Source: Alcaligenes sp. SDU_A2 (GTDB lineage Bacteria; Pseudomonadota; Gammaproteobacteria; Burkholderiales; Burkholderiaceae_B). From it: a DNA stretch of 64,000 nt. Both the position numbers and the translations under genes were made by a program. The notes beneath the pieces were generated by a model that saw only the letters and a list, made by a program, of their open reading frames with translations, was not told the origin of the DNA and did no database searches. Positions within the stretch are counted from its first letter, which is position 1; each line of letters begins with the position of its first letter. The stretch is from assembly GCF_038237375.1 (NCBI RefSeq), contig NZ_CP151273.1:3286001-3350000 (forward strand), written 5' to 3'. Positions 40,901 to 53,800 of this stretch are shown here, in pieces.

Positions 40901-43900
40901 TGAATAACACGTTCCAGCGTGGTGTGATCGCTGATCAGATGGTGCAGCACCACCTTCAACAGATACCGCCCCTGCGCGGCAGGTCGAGCTATGCCAGAGG
41001 CCGACTCATGGGCCTGTTCATGCATCGGGCCATGCTCCGGGTCGTGAGCCGCCAACACATCGATCATGGGTGCACGGCGCACATCCAGACGATACTGGCC
41101 CGGCATGGCCAAGGCTTCCAACTGGGCGCGGACATCCTGCCCCGCCTGCACGCTTGGCCACTGAATCTGCACCCGGGCGCTGCGCTGCACCACTTGCACA
41201 GGCTCGATCACCCCTTCCCAATGCACTGAAGTACGCAAAATATCGTGCCGGGCAATCACCTGATTCAGGCTGTCCACAAAGCGTTCCAGACGTGCGCGGC
41301 TGTCAAAAGCCAGCAAGGTGGGCGTGATGTAGGCATCCCCCTGGGCTTGCAGCACATGATGGAACAACATGCCTTGCTGCAAAGGGGCCAGCGGATAGAT
41401 ATCCTGGATCTGCGCCATGCCGCCGGGCACCTGCTGTGCAATCGCGGCGATCTGCTCAGGGCTTAATGCCACCAGCGGCAACATGTCGGGCGTGATCGCC
41501 GTGCAATCGGCCGGGATGCCGTTCGCGGGCACCACGACATCGTGCACCGGCTGCGCCTGCGACACCGCCTGCGCAAACGCGCTGAGCACCGGATACTGGA
41601 ACACGGTGCGCACCTGCGCCACGATGCCAGCGGCGCGCTGCCGCTCGATCAGGCTCAATGCCAGCAGCGAATGCCCGCCCAGCTCGAAGAAGTTATCCTG
41701 ACGGCCCACACGCTCTACGCCCAGCACCTGCGCCCAAATCGACGCCAGCACCGTTTCCAGTTCGCCCTGCGGCGCTTCGTACTCCTGACTGCCGACAAAC
41801 TGCGGCTCGGGCAACGCCTTGCGGTCGATCTTGCCGTTAGCATTCAAGGGCAAGGCGTCCAGCACCATGATCACCGAAGGCACCATGTAGTCCGGCAAAC
41901 GCTGCGCTAACTGATCACGTAGCTCCTGACCCAGCAGGCCCTCGCCCGACACATAGCCCACCAACTGCGCGCCCTGCGGCCCTTCACGGGCCACCACTAC
42001 CGCTTCGCGTACCCCGTCCAGCGCCAACAAGCCAGACTCCACCTCGCCCAGCTCGATACGGAAACCGCGCACCTTGACCTGATGGTCCAGACGGCCCAGG
42101 TACTCCAGCTGACCCTGCCCATTCCAGCGCACCAGATCGCCCGTGCGGTACAGCCGTCCGCCGTCCGCGCCGAACGGATCAGCCACAAAGCGCTCCGCGC
42201 TCAAGTCCGGCCGGTTCTGGTAGCCGCGTGCCAAGCCCAGACCACCCAGATACAACTCGCCCGCCACCCCGACCGGCACCGGCTGCAAGTAGCCATCCAG
42301 TACCCGGCAGCACGTCTCGTTGATCGGAACACCCAGCGGCACCTGAGCGGCCTGCACCGCCTGCGCGTCCACCCGAGCGCACACCGCAAAGGTCGTGCAT
42401 TCGGTCGGCCCATAGCCATTGATCAGCACCGTCTGTTCGGCTGCGCTGATCAGCCGCTGCGCATGCGGCAAGGACATTGCCTCCCCACCACTGAGCAACT
42501 GGCGCAAGCGGCCCAGCGCCTGCGGCGCTTCGTCCTGCATCCGATTAAACAAGGCGGCCGTCAGCCAGGCCGTATCAACCTGACCGCGCTCGATCACCTG
42601 ACCCAAACGGGCATAGTCCAGCAAGCCCGCCGGGGCCTGCACCAGCGTGCCACCATTGCACAAAGCTCCCCAGACCTCCAAGGTGGACGCGTCAAAACTG
42701 AGCGGCGCAAACTGCAACATCCGCACCGACTCGTCCAAACGAGCATAGTTGGCCTGATGCACTAGCCGGAACACCCCGTGGTGCGCGATCTCCACCCCCT
42801 TGGGCTGGCCCGTGGAGCCGGAGGTGTACATCACATACGCCAGATTGTGGGCGTGCACCGCCACAGACGGGTTATCCGTGCCGCACCCCTGCGTGTCCAG
42901 GCAGTCCAGCAGCACGGGACGCACGGTGGCGGGCAGCCAGTCCAGACTGCCCGCGTCACTGCGCGTCAGCACAAAGCGCATCCCGCTGTCCTGCGCCATG
43001 TACCGCAAACGCTCGGGCGGGTAGTCCAGATCCAGCGGCACATAGGCCGCACCCACCTTCAAGATCGCCAGCACGGCGACGATCTGCGCCTGACTGCGCT
43101 CCAGCGCCAGCCCGATCTTGTCCTCCGGGCGCGCGCCCTGGGCCAGCAGGTAGTGCGCCAGCCGGTTGGCCTGTTCATTCAGTTGCGCGTAGCTTAGATC
43201 CGGGCCCGCGCCCGTCAACGCGATGCGCGCGCCCTGCCGCAGGGCCTGCGCCTCGAACAGCCGGTGGATCGGCTCGCACATCAAGGTGGGGGTGTGGTGC
43301 GTGCCCCAAGCAGCCTGTTGCTCTTGCATCGCTTCGGAAAGCACGGCGATATCGCCAACCCGGGTATCCGGTTCCTGCGCCATCGCCATCAGAACGTCCA
43401 GATACAAAGTCTGCATCTGTTCTATCGTCTGGGCCTGGAGCCGCTCTCGGGCATAGCTAAATTGCACAGCCAGTCCACCCGCTGCGTTTTCCTGACCCGT
43501 GACGGTCAGGTCAAACTGCGCATCCTGCTGCGGCAAAGGGTAGGCATTTACCTGTATACCCGGCAACTGCAACAAGGCATCCGAGGCCGATTCCCGAACA
43601 TGGTTATACATGACCTGAAACAAAGGACTGACGCCGACGTTACGCTCCGGCTGCAAAGCTTCCACCAACTGCTCGAACGGCAAATCCTGATGGGACTGCG
43701 CGCCCAGCGCACCGCTTTTGACCTGTTCCAGGACGTCGCGCAAGGTACTGCGGCCCGTCACCTGGCTGCGCAACACCTGCGTATTGACGAAAAAACCAAC
43801 AACGGCTGCCGTTTCGGGACGATAGCGGTTGGCGTTGGGCACGCCGACCCGTATGTCCTCATGTCCTGTACGCTTGTTCAGCACTACTTTCAGCGCCGCC

Positions 43901-44814
43901 AGCAGAACCATGAACACCGTCACGCCGTGACGTTGGCACAGCAAACGCACAGCCGAAACATGCTGAGCAGGCAGTTCCACCGTTCGTTGATCGGCCCAGC
44001 AAGGCCCATCAACCGCCGGCCGTCGTCCGGCACTCAAATCTAGAACCGGATGACTATCTCCCAAGTAAGCGCGCCAATACTGTAGTTGCCGCTCGGTCTC
44101 CCCCGCCTGCATCCACTGCCGCTGCCACAGCGCATAATCGGCATAGTCGACGGGCGAGTCAGCGAATCGGACCTGCTCCCCTTGGCTGTGCTGCAAGTAG
44201 GCCTGAGCAAAATCCCTGACCAGTACATCCATGGACCACCCATCGGAGATGATGTGGTGCATGACCAGCAGCAGAACATGCTCGCTTTCTGCCAGACGAA
44301 ACAAAGCAACCCGCAGCAAAGGCCCCGCCTCCAGATCAAAAGGCATGCTGCGCAAGGCCTCTATCTGTACGTGCAAAGACTCTTGCTGTTTCGCGGCGCT
44401 GTCGACCGGCAGATGCACCAACTGCACAATCGGGTCTGGTACTTCCAGAACACGTTGATAGACTGCCGCGCGCTCATCGGCCTGGAAAACCGTGCGCAAC
44501 GCCCGATGTTGCGACACCAGCGCATGGAAGCTACGTTCAAGGGCCTGAATATCCAAGGGGCCAGACAAACGCAAGCCTGCGCTGATGTGATAGGCCGAGG
44601 CGGCCGGGTCCAGCTTCCATAAAAACCATTGCCGCTCTTGCGCAAACGAAGCGCGACTGGCGGCGCGCCGGTCATCAGCGCGCGGCACAATCGGAAACTG
44701 GCTGGCACGCAGCCCCTGCTCCGAAATTTTCTGGTAGAAAGCGCGACTGGACTCCTTGTCCAGACTTGCGAACTGCTGCGCAATGGCCTTGAGGCGATTT
44801 TCGGAAAGACTCAT
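34918..44814 (-). CDS. Siderophore NRPS 2: three C-A-PCP modules
   Basis: A 3298-residue elongation synthetase. Order: N-terminal docking-like helix; C1 (HHIISDGWS at 186, LCL type); A1 (about 505-1010); PCP1 (Ser1049); C2 (HHLISDHTT, 1291); A2 (about 1610-2110); PCP2 (Ser2146); C3 (HHLIGDHTT, 2376); A3 (about 2690-3195); PCP3 (Ser3233); acidic C-terminal tail ([15 protein letters not shown]) suitable for docking to NRPS3. C2 and C3 have the dual condensation/epimerisation look. Pocket residues by eye: A1 DALWLGGTF (valine-like), A2 DVLHIIIID (serine-clade surroundings [10 protein letters not shown], but odd), A3 DAEDLGAVT (two acids, so a basic residue such as ornithine, hydroxyornithine or lysine). 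One base separates its ATG from the NRPS1 stop. A1 is shared with NRPS3. Confidence 0.93.
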   Translation of the reverse strand: MSLSENRLKAIAQQFASLDKESSRAFYQKISEQGLRASQFPIVPRADDRRAASRASFAQERQWFLWKLDPAASAYHISAGLRLSGPLDIQALERSFHALVSQHRALRTVFQADERAAVYQRVLEVPDPIVQLVHLPVDSAAKQQESLHVQIEALRSMPFDLEAGPLLRVALFRLAESEHVLLLVMHHIISDGWSMDVLVRDFAQAYLQHSQGEQVRFADSPVDYADYALWQRQWMQAGETERQLQYWRAYLGDSHPVLDLSAGRRPAVDGPCWADQRTVELPAQHVSAVRLLCQRHGVTVFMVLLAALKVVLNKRTGHEDIRVGVPNANRYRPETAAVVGFFVNTQVLRSQVTGRSTLRDVLEQVKSGALGAQSHQDLPFEQLVEALQPERNVGVSPLFQVMYNHVRESASDALLQLPGIQVNAYPLPQQDAQFDLTVTGQENAAGGLAVQFSYARERLQAQTIEQMQTLYLDVLMAMAQEPDTRVGDIAVLSEAMQEQQAAWGTHHTPTLMCEPIHRLFEAQALRQGARIALTGAGPDLSYAQLNEQANRLAHYLLAQGARPEDKIGLALERSQAQIVAVLAILKVGAAYVPLDLDYPPERLRYMAQDSGMRFVLTRSDAGSLDWLPATVRPVLLDCLDTQGCGTDNPSVAVHAHNLAYVMYTSGSTGQPKGVEIAHHGVFRLVHQANYARLDESVRMLQFAPLSFDASTLEVWGALCNGGTLVQAPAGLLDYARLGQVIERGQVDTAWLTAALFNRMQDEAPQALGRLRQLLSGGEAMSLPHAQRLISAAEQTVLINGYGPTECTTFAVCARVDAQAVQAAQVPLGVPINETCCRVLDGYLQPVPVGVAGELYLGGLGLARGYQNRPDLSAERFVADPFGADGGRLYRTGDLVRWNGQGQLEYLGRLDHQVKVRGFRIELGEVESGLLALDGVREAVVVAREGPQGAQLVGYVSGEGLLGQELRDQLAQRLPDYMVPSVIMVLDALPLNANGKIDRKALPEPQFVGSQEYEAPQGELETVLASIWAQVLGVERVGRQDNFFELGGHSLLALSLIERQRAAGIVAQVRTVFQYPVLSAFAQAVSQAQPVHDVVVPANGIPADCTAITPDMLPLVALSPEQIAAIAQQVPGGMAQIQDIYPLAPLQQGMLFHHVLQAQGDAYITPTLLAFDSRARLERFVDSLNQVIARHDILRTSVHWEGVIEPVQVVQRSARVQIQWPSVQAGQDVRAQLEALAMPGQYRLDVRRAPMIDVLAAHDPEHGPMHEQAHESASGIARPAAQGRYLLKVVLHHLISDHTTLERVIHEIGLIQQERFDALPAVVPFRHFVAQSVLGADEETHRNFFKQMLGDVEETTAPFGLLDIQGNGSDVEEVHRALPDELAVRIRTCARTYGVSAASVFHLVWALVVSAASGQSRPVFGTVLFGRMQGGQGIDQALGMFINTLPVRIDLEGGSVARALTQTHASLTALMNHESASLALAQRCSGLPEGTALFSALLNYRHDASLGDGQSSAWEGVQVLSVAERTNYPIGLAVNDSSDGPFSLSLHVVRQIGAARIADYVMQTLEHLVQSLEAGGRQPVEMVSVLPEQDRQTMMRWGVNTRRYASLVPTHIMFEQQARLHPDRIAVVFDGRSLSYEQLNTRANQLAHDLMGRGVGLESKVGIAVDRSLEMMIGLLGILKTGAAYVPLDPDLPQERLAFMIQDSDIRLLLTQPHLQTLLPCDETATVILLQAQAAISAPILNPGVAVRPDSLAYVIYTSGSTGRPKGVGNTHDALSNQMVWMEEEFRSEGRDVVLQKTPISFDVSLLELFWPLTNGSRLHIANPGDHRDPQRLLALIREHSITTIHFVPSMLQAFMAGDVVEDCRSLKRIICIGEALAAEVQNDVLARLPWADLYNIYGPTEAAIDITSWQCQPDAVGVVPIGRPIADSTCYVLDRALNMIPQGTAGELYLGGLPLARAYENRADLSAERFVADPFGADGGRLYRTGDLVRWNAQGQLEYLGRLDHQVKVRGFRIELGEVESGLLALDGVREAVVVAHPGKMGAVLLAYVSAKSGVQLDVAALRQRMSQTLPDYMVPSAIVVLDTLPLSSNGKIDRKALPEPQFVGGQDYEAPQGELEMALASIWAQVLGVDRVGRYDNFFELGGHSLLALSLIERQRAAGIVAQVRTVFQHPVLSAFAQAVSQAQPVHDVVVPANGIPADCTAITPDMLPLVALSSAEIAAIAQQVPGGMAQIQDIYPLAPLQQGMLFHHLLDAERDAYVTPTLLAFDSRARLERFVDSLNQVIARHDILRTSVHWEGVADPVQVVQRRAQVQIQWPTLQAGQDAQAQLQALTHTGQYRLDVRRAPMIDVLAAHDPADKALQDDTSGPCLLQVVLHHLIGDHTTLERIVQEISLIQQERFDALPAVVPFRNFVAQSVLGADESAHRAFFSRMLGDIDEPTAPFGVLDVQGDGRTVQEVSLPLPPELSRSIRDLARRQAVSAASMFHLAWALVLSATSGQSRPVFGTVLFGRMQGGQGIDQAMGMFINTLPVCIDLQNGTASAALQQTHRCLSELMAHEHASLSQAQQCSAVAAGVPLFTSMLNYRYIAPQELGQELAWEGIQVLGGQERTNFPVDLSVDDLGQDFVLQAQAVKAIGAQRMVDYMERALQALIEQAGALPDLVDAVVGEGERAQLLSLGRNIQPYAYTEAVHVTIDRQAQGQPAAAAVLCQGETLSYQVLNRRANQLAHALIAQGVRPESAVGLAVERSADMIVAVLAILKAGGVYVPLDPDYPQDRLAHIVHDSGMTYVLTDSASDHVFATLSGVRVLKLDALDVDGHPGDAPVVPLHGDNLAYIIYTSGSTGTPKGVAMTHRDLAVQSAVARDAYGLTGQDRVLQFSTINFDAFVEQVFPILTAGGSMLVRGREVWDSVTFYEQLISQHITVLDLTAAHWTVLVHDFARQGQRDYGRLRQVLAGGEAMPPEALVSWRSAGLEHVRLLNAYGPTEATVTATLFDCTQYVQGSLPLPKHMPIGTGLAERRLYILDRQLNLAPVGVEGELYIGGDLLARGYQNRPDLSAERFVADPFGAGGGRLYRTGDLVRWNAQGQLEYLGRLDHQVKVRGFRIELGEVESGLLALDGVREAVVVVREGPQGAQLVAYVSGEGLSGQELRDQLAQRLPDYMVPAVIMVLDALPLNANGKIDRKALPEPQFVGSQDYEAPQGELETALASIWAQVLGVERVGRRDNFFELGGHSLLAMQIVNQIKQQLALPISLSQLFQAPSVQALAQHLPGQEQQAKSHHAMHELDVFMDSLLDVNDE
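41717..43293 (-). repeat. A-domain duplicate, copy in NRPS2
   Basis: Partner of 28381-29957. It holds the A1 domain of NRPS2 and the start of PCP1. Synonymous positions also agree, so the copying must be recent or maintained by gene conversion. Confidence 0.85.
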
Positions 44815-44815
44815 C

Positions 44816-47800
44816 TTATTTCACCAAGCCAAAAAGAAAACTTTCGATATCGTCGATAGCCTGATCCGACAGCGGATCGGCACCGTCGCCAGCCCAAAAC
44901 TGCACCAAAGCGGCTACCGTGGCATGCATGAACACATCCTTGATCTCGACCTGACGATGCATGGCGGTCTGGATACGGGCAATCAGTTGAACGGCCAACA
45001 GGGAATGTCCTCCCAGCTCAAAGAAATTGTCGTGCCGACCCACTCGCTCCAGTCCCAACAATTCGGCCCAGATGCCGGCCAGCTGAATTTCCGTCTCGCC
45101 CAACGGCTCCTCGTAAGCCGCCGTGGCACTGAATTCGGGTTCCGGCAAAGCGCGACGGTCCACCTTGCTGTTGGCATTGAGCGGCATCGCCTCCAGCACC
45201 ACAATGGCCGCTGGCAGCATATAGTCCGGCAACACCTCGCTTAAGCGTTGACGCAATTGCGCAGGGCTGGACTGATGGCCGGATTTCAGCGACACATAGG
45301 CTGCCAACCGCGTGTCCGCGCCGTTGCCCAGGGCCAGCACCACCGCTTCGCGTATACCGTCCAGCGCCAGCAACTGGCTTTCTATTTCGCCCAATTCAAT
45401 GCGGAAACCCCGCACCTTGACCTGATGGTCGATACGGCCTAGATAGTCCAGTTGCCCCTGGGCCGTCCAACGCGCCAGATCGCCCGTGCGATACATGCGT
45501 TCGCCTTGATCGCTGAATGGGTCTGCCACAAAGCGTTCGCACGTCAATGCCGCCTGGTTCAGGTAGCCACGCGCCAAGCCCGCCCCGGACACGCATAGCT
45601 CACCTGCCACCCCGATCGGGACACGGTTCAGTGCGCTATCCAGGACATACAGCCCCAGATCCGCAATGGCGGCCCCGACCGGACTGCCTGTCTCGGCCAG
45701 ATCCTGTCTGCGCACAGGCCGGTAGGTGACATGAACCGTCGTTTCGGTAATGCCGTACATATTGATCAGCGTCGGCATCGCGTCCCCGAACACATCGATC
45801 CAGGGTTCCAGACGCTTAGGCTCCAGCGCCTCCCCGCCGAACACAACGGCACGCAGCGCCAAGGCCGGCATGTCCTGCCCGATCAGCGCCACCAATTGCC
45901 CAAAAGCCGATGGAGTCTGGTTCAGCACCGTGACTTTTTCCTGATGCAGTAACTGCAGGAAATCACGCGGGGATCGACTGGTCAGATAAGGGACGATGAC
46001 CAGCTTGCCGCCCGTGCACAAGGCCCCGAAAATCTCCCAGACCGAGAAGTCGAACGCATACGAGTGAAACTGCGTCCAGACATCCTGCGGCCCAAAGTCG
46101 AACCACGGCTCAGTAGCACTGAGCAAACGCACGACATTGGCATGAGACAGCTGCGCGCCCTTGGGCCTGCCTGTGGAGCCGGAGGTGTAGATCAGATAGG
46201 CCAGCGTCTCAGGATGCACCGCCACGCACGGATTGGTATCGGGCTGCTGCCCGATTGCCTCGTCATCCAGCAAAACCGTGGTGATCTGCGCCGCTCCAGG
46301 CAAGCGGGCCAGGACATCTTCTTGCGTCAACAGCACACTGATGCCGCTGTCCTGCATCATGTAGGCCAGTCGTTCGGCCGGATAGTCCGGCTCCATAGGC
46401 ATATAGGCCCCGCCCGCCTTCAAAATGGCCAGCAAGCCCACCACCATGTCCACCGAGCGCTCTACCGCCAAGCCGACCCGGCTTTCCAGGCCCACCCCGC
46501 TTTGCATCAAGTAATGGGCCAGACGATTGGCGCGGCGGTTCAGAGTGTCGTAGCTGATGCCGACTCCATCCATGACCACCGCGGTCTCATGGGGCCGCAT
46601 GCACGCCTGGGCTTCGATCAAAGCATGGATAGACCCATCGACTCGGAACTGCGACTGCGCACGACCCCAATGCGCAAGCTGTGCATCCTCTTTAGTGGGC
46701 AGAATAGACAACGCACGCAGCGGAGACGGATCGTCTTGCTTCAGGCAAAGGACCAGACCTTCCAAGGCATGGCGTAAGTAATGCGCCAGACGCTGGGCAC
46801 CGACTTGGGTATGGGCCTGGGACAACAAGACGAAATCGTCGCCCATATCATCAACGCACAGCGTAATCGGGAAGTTGGTGCGTTCCTGCCCGCCCAGCAC
46901 CTGCATGCCTTCCCAGGCCGCAGCCTGCTCGTGCGCCTGCGGCGCAATGTAACGGTAGTTCAGCATGGAGGTGAACAGCGGTACCCCGGCCGCCACCGCG
47001 CTGCACTGCTGGGCCTGCGACAAGCTGGCATGCTCGTGCGCCATCAACTCGCTCAGGCAGCGGTGCGTCTGCTGCAAGGCGGCGCTGGCCGTGCCATTTT
47101 GCAGATCGATGCACACCGGCAAGGTGTTGATGAACATGCCCATCGCCTGATCTATGCCTTGGCCACCCTGCATACGACCGAACAGCACCGTGCCGAACAC
47201 CGGGCGACTCTGGCCGCTGGTGGCCGACAGCACCAACGCCCACGCCAGATGGAACACGCTGGCCGCGCTAACCGCCTGACGGCGCGCCAGCTCGCGGATG
47301 GAGCGGGACAGCTCAGGCGGCAACGGCAACGAGACCTCCTGCACCGCACGGCCATCGCCCTGCACATCCAGCACCCCGAACGGGGCCGTCGGTTCGTCGA
47401 TATCGCCCAGCATCCGGCTAAAGAAGACTCGGTGTGCCTCCTCGTCCGCACCCAACACGGACTGGGCCACAAAGTTGCGGAACGGCACTACTGCGGGCAA
47501 GGCATCGAACCGCTCTTGCTGGATCAGGCTGATTTCCTGAACCATGCGCTCCAAGGTGGTGTGATCACTGATCAGGTGGTGCAGCACCACTTGCAACAGA
47601 TACCGACCTTGAACGGCCTTTGGGGCTGTATCGTCGGTCGGGACCGGCGCTGGCGCACGGTCTCCCCCTAGACTGGACTGGATATCATGGACCGGGATAC
47701 GCGCCTGTCCATCCTTTAAATCATGCACCAGATCATGATCCGGATCGTGTACGGCCAACACATCGATCATGGGCGCGCGGCGCACATCCAGACGATACTG

Positions 47801-50800
47801 GCCGCTCGTAGCGAGGGCCTCCAGCTGGGTTTGCGCATCCTGCCCCGGCTGCAAGGTGGGCCACTGAATCTGCACCCGCGCACGGCGCTGCACCACCTGC
47901 ACCGGATCGGCCACCCCTTCCCAATGTACCGAGGTGCGCAAAATATCGTGCCGGGCAATCACCTGATTCAGGCTGTCTACAAAGCGTTCCAGACGCGCGC
48001 GGCTGTCAAAGGCCAGCAGCGTCGGTGTCACGTATGCATCGCGCTCGGCATCGAGCAAGTGATGGAACAACATGCCTTGTTGCAAGGGCGCCAGCGGATA
48101 GATGTCCTGGATCTGCGCCATGCCGCCAGGCACTTGCTGCGCAATCGCGGCGATCTCGGCAGAACTCAGGGCCACCAGCGGCAACATGTCGGGCGTGATC
48201 GCCGTGCAATCGGCCGGGATGCCGTTCGCGGGCACCACACAATCCTTAACCGGCTGCGCCTGCGACACGGCCTGCGCAAACGCGCTCAGCACCGGATGCT
48301 GGAACACGGTGCGCACCTGCGCCACGATGCCGGCCGCGCGTTGCCGCTCGATCAGGCTCAATGCCAGCAAGGAATGCCCGCCCAGCTCGAAGAAGTTGTC
48401 CTGACGGCCCACCCGCTCTACGCCCAGCACCTGCGCCCAGATCGACGCCAGCGCCGTCTCCAATTCGCCCTGCGGCGCTTCATAGTCCTGGCTGCCTGCA
48501 AACTGCGGCTCGGGCAACGCCTTGCGGTCGATCTTGCCGTTGGCGTTCAAGGGCAAGGCATCCAGCACCATAATCACCGAGGGCACCATGTAGTCCGGCA
48601 GACGCTGCGCCAATTGTTCGCGCAATTGTTGGCCCGAGATCATCGAACCTGGAGCACCACCACCACCACCACCACCACCACCACCACCACCACCACCACC
48701 ACCACCACCACCACCGCCGACACGCTCGTGATCCGCCGGGTCAAGACCGGTAGTTTGCGAGTTTGCTACTTGCTGCTCCACTACGCCCTGACTCAACAAG
48801 CTCTCGCCCGACACATAAGCCACCAGTTGCGCGCCCTGCGGCCCCTCGCGGGCCACCACTACCGCTTCGCGCACCCCGTCCAGCGCCAATAACTGGGACT
48901 CCACCTCGCCCAGCTCGATACGGAAACCGCGCACCTTGACCTGATGGTCCAGACGCCCCAGGTACTCCAGTTGACCCTGCGCATTCCAGCGCACCAGATC
49001 GCCCGTGCGGTACAGCCGTCCGCCGTCCGCACCGAACGGATCAGCCACAAAGCGCTCCGCGCTCAGCTCCGCCCGGTTCTGATAACCGCGTGCCAGCAGA
49101 TCCCCGCCTATGTACAACTCGCCCTGCACACCGGCAGGCACCAGATTCAAGGAGCCATCCAGCACATACAAGGCACGCGCGCCCACGGCCGTCCCAATCG
49201 GGACATAAGGGCCAGTCAGGCCCTCCGCAGCAGTGCCTGACCAGAGTGTCGGCGAAATCACCGTCTCGGCCGGTCCATAGACATTGAACAACTGCGGCGC
49301 ACCCAACACCTGACTGGCCTTGTGCAAATCATCCACCGCCCAGGCCTCGCCACCGACAATGCACATCCGCACCGCGCAGACTGACTCGTTGGACGAGTTA
49401 ACGATCTGGCGCAGATAAGCCGGGGGCAGATACAAGACCGTCACATCATGACGGCGCACATGTTCGCGCAGCGCATGGCCATCCAGATGACGATCGGCAA
49501 CGATATACACGCTGGCCCCAGCCACCAGAGGCGTTACCCACTGCTCGAGCGCCGCATCAAAACTAATCGAAGCAAACTGCAGCAAACGGTCGCTGGGCCG
49601 CAGACCGTACCGACGCCCCACTGCGTGCGTATGGGCGCTCAGACTGCCGTGGCTGACCGCAATCGCCTTGGGCTGCCCGGTCGAACCCGAGGTGTAGATG
49701 ACATAGGCCAGGGAACCCTCATGCACGACCATCGCCGGGTTCTGAACCGACTGTTGCCACAGCGACGGATCATCCAGCTCCACAATCGGCACAGCGTCCA
49801 GCACAGGCAGGTGCGCGCGCACCTGGGCATGACACAGCAACAAGGCAATACCGCTGTCGCGCAACATATACGCCAGGCGGTCAGCCGGATAGTCCGGGTC
49901 CAGCGGCACATAGGCCGCCCCGGCCTTGAGCACCGCCAGCATCGCCACCACCATGTCAACCGAGCGCAAGGCGGCCATGCCCACCGTATCTTCGGGGCCT
50001 ATCCCTTGGGCAATCAGGTAATGCGCCAGGCTATTGGCGCGGCGGTTCAGTTCGCCATAACTGAGGCTGCCGTCCTGATCCAGCACGGCAATCGCATCGG
50101 CCTGCCGATGCGCCTGCTGCTCGATCCACACATGTACCGGTACCTGCTGTTCCGAGGTCTGCTCGCCACGGCCCAAGGCCAGAACCCGCCTCTGTTCGTC
50201 GGCAGGTAGCAAAACCAGACGTCCGACCACATCGTCATCACCAAGTTCCTGTGCCTGCAACAGCTTCTCTAGCGCGGATTGCAGATACAGCGCCAAGCTT
50301 GGGGCATCTATCGAGTCCACCGCCTGAAGTACCAGCTCGAAGTCCTGACCGTAATCATTCACAGCCACAGAAATCGGGAAGTTGGTGCGTTCCTGCCCGC
50401 CCAGCACCTGCATGCCTTCCCAGGCCAACTCCTGATCCAGCTCCTGCGGCGCAATGTAACGGTAGTTCAGCATCGAGGTGAACAGCGGCACCCCGGCCGC
50501 CACCGCACTGCACTGCTGGGCCTGCGACAGACTGGCATGCTCGTGCGCCATCAACTCGCTCAGGCAGCGGTGCGTCTGCTGCAAGGCGGCGCTGGCCGTG
50601 CTATTTTGCAGATCGATGCACACCGGCAAGGTGTTGATGAACATGCCCATCGCCTGGTCTATGCCTTGGCCACCCTGCATACGCCCGAACAGCACCGTGC
50701 CAAACACCGGGCGACTCTGGCCGCTGGTGGCCGACAGCACCAACGCCCACGCCAGGTGGAACACGCTGGCCGCACTGACCGCCTGACGACGCGCCAGATC

Positions 50801-53800
50801 GCGGATGGCGCGGGACAGCTCCGGCGGCAACGGCAACGACACCTCCTGCACTGCACGGCCATCGCCCTGCACATCCAGCACCCCGAACGGGGCCGTCGGC
50901 TCGTCGATCTCGCCCAGCATCCGGCTAAAGAAGGCCCGATGCGCGGACTCGTCTGCACCCAACACGGACTGGGCCACAAAGTTGCGGAACGGCACTACCG
51001 CGGGCAAGGCATCGAACTGTTCTTGCTGGATCAGGCTGATTTCCTGAACCATGCGCTCCAAAGTGGTGTGATCGCTGATCAGGTGGTGCAGCACTACTTG
51101 CAACAGATACCGGCCTTGAACGGCCTTTGGGGCTGTATCGTCGGTCGGGACCGGCGCTGGCGCACGGTCTCCCCCTAGACTGGACTGGATATCATGGACC
51201 GGGATACGCGCCTGTCCATCCTTTAAATCATGCACCAGATCATGATCCGGATCGTGTACGGCCAACACATCGATCATGGGCGCGCGGCGCACATCCAGAC
51301 GATACTGGCCCGTGCGAGTCAGGGCTTGCAATTGGGTTTGTGCATCCTGCCCCGGCTGCAACGTAGGCCACTGAATCTGCACCTGCGCGCGGCGCTGCAC
51401 CACTTGCACCGGATCGGCCACCCCTTCCCAATGCACCGAGGTGCGCAAAATGTCGTGCCGGGCAATCACCTGATTCAGGCTGTCCACAAAGCGTTCCAGG
51501 CGCGCGCGGCTGTCAAAAGCCAGCAGCGTCGGTGTCACGTATGCATCACGCTCAGCATCGAGCAAGTGATGGAACAACATGCCTTGTTGCAAGGGGGCCA
51601 GCGGATAGATGTCCTGGATCTGCGCCATGCCACCGGGCACTTGCTGGGCCAGCGCGGCGATCTCGGCAGAACTCAGGGCCACCAGCGGCAACATGTCGGG
51701 CGTGATCGCCGTGCAATCGGCCGGGATGCCGTTCGCGGGCACCACGACATCGTGCACCGGCTGCGCCTGCGACACGGCCTGCGCAAACGCGCTCAGCACC
51801 GGATGCTGGAACACGGTGCGCACCTGCGCCACGATACCGGCGGCGCGTTGCCGCTCGATCAGGCTCAATGCCAGCAGCGAATGCCCACCCAGCTCGAAGA
51901 AGTTGTCCTGACGACCCACGCGATCCACACCCAGCACCTGCGCCCAGATCGACGCCAGCGCCGTCTCCAGTTCGCCCTGCGGCGCTTCGTAGTCCTGGCT
52001 GCCGACAAACTGCGGCTCGGGCAACGCCTTGCGGTCAATCTTGCCGTTGGCACTCAAGGGCAAGGCGTCCAGCACCATGATCACCGAGGGCACCATGTAA
52101 TCCGGCAAACGCTGCGCCAACTGATCGCGTAGCTCCTGGCCCAACAGGCCCTCGCCCGACACATAGCCCACCAGTTGCGCGCCCTGTGGCCCTTCACGGG
52201 CCATCACCACCGCTTCGCGTACCCCGTCCAGCGCCAACAAGCCAGACTCCACCTCGCCCAGCTCGATACGGAAACCGCGCACCTTGACCTGATGGTCCAG
52301 ACGCCCCAGGTACTCCAGTTGACCCTGCGCATTCCAGCGCACCAGATCGCCCGTGCGGTACAGCCGTCCGCCGTCCGCACCGAACGGATCGGCCACAAAG
52401 CGCTCCGCGCTCAGCTCCGCCCGGTTCTGGTAGCCGCGTGCCAGCAGATCCCCGCCTATGTACAACTCGCCCTGCACACCGGCAGGCACCAGATTCAAGG
52501 AGCCATCCAGCACATACAAGGCACGCGCGCCCACGGCCGTCCCAATCGGGACATACGCTCCAGTCAACCCATCCCCAGCAGTGCCTGACCAGAGTGTCGG
52601 CGAAATCACCGTCTCGGCCGGTCCATAGACATTGAACAACTGCGGCGCGCCCAACACCTGACTGGCCTTGTGCAAATCATCCACCGCCCAGGCCTCGCCA
52701 CCGACAATGCACATTCGCACCGCGCAGACTGACTCGTTGGACGAGTTGACGACCTGGCGCAGATAAGCCGGGGGCAGATACAAGACCGTCACATCGTGAC
52801 GGCGCACATGCTCGCGCAGCGCATGGCCATCCAGATGACGATCGGCAACGATATACACGCTGGCCCCAGCCACCAGAGGCGTTACCCACTGCTCAAGCGC
52901 CGCATCAAAACTAATCGAAGCAAACTGCAGCAAACGGTCGCTGGGCCGCAGACCGTACCGACGCCCCACTGCGTGCGTATGGGCGCTCAGACTGCCGTGG
53001 CTGACCGCAATCGCCTTGGGCTGCCCGGTCGAACCCGAGGTGTAGATGACATAGGCCAGGGAACCCTCATGCACAGCCATCGCCGGGTTCTGAGCCGACT
53101 GTTGCCACAGCGACGGATCATCCAGCTCCACAATCGGCACATCGTCCAGCACAGGCAGGTGCGCGCGCACCTGGGCATGGCACAGCAACAAGGCAATACC
53201 GCTGTCGCGCAACATATACGCCAGGCGGTCAGCCGGGTAGTCCGGGTCCAGCGGCACATAGGCCGCCCCGGCCTTGAGCACCGCCAGCATCGCCACCACC
53301 ATGTCAACCGAGCGCAAGGCGGCCATGCCCACCGTATCTTCGGGGCCTACCCCTTGGGCAATCAGGTAATGCGCCAGGCTATTGGCGCGGCGGTTCAGTT
53401 CCCCATAACTGAGGCTGCCGTCCTGATCCAGCACGGCAATCGCATCGGCCTGCCGATGCGCCTGCTGCTCGATCCACACATGTACCGGTACCTGCTGTTC
53501 CGAGGTCTGCTCGCCACGGCCCAAGGCCAGAACCCGCCTCTGTTCGTCGGCGGGTAGCAAACCCAGACGTCCGACCACATCGTCACTATCGCGTTCCTGT
53601 GCCTGCAACAGCTTCTCTAGCGCGGATTGCAGATACAGCGCCAAGCTTGGGGCATCTATCGAGTCCACCGCCTGAAGTACCAGCTCGAAGTCCTGACCGT
53701 AATCATTCACAGCCACAGAAATCGGGAAATTGGTGCGTTCCTGCCCGCCCAGCACCTGCATGCCTTCCCAGGCCGCAGCCTGCTCGTGCGCCTGCGGCGC

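Noticed and set aside
48656-48715. Could the regular triplet array be a CRISPR or other spacer array?
   Set aside because: The unit is three bases without spacers, in frame within a gene; it is a simple microsatellite.
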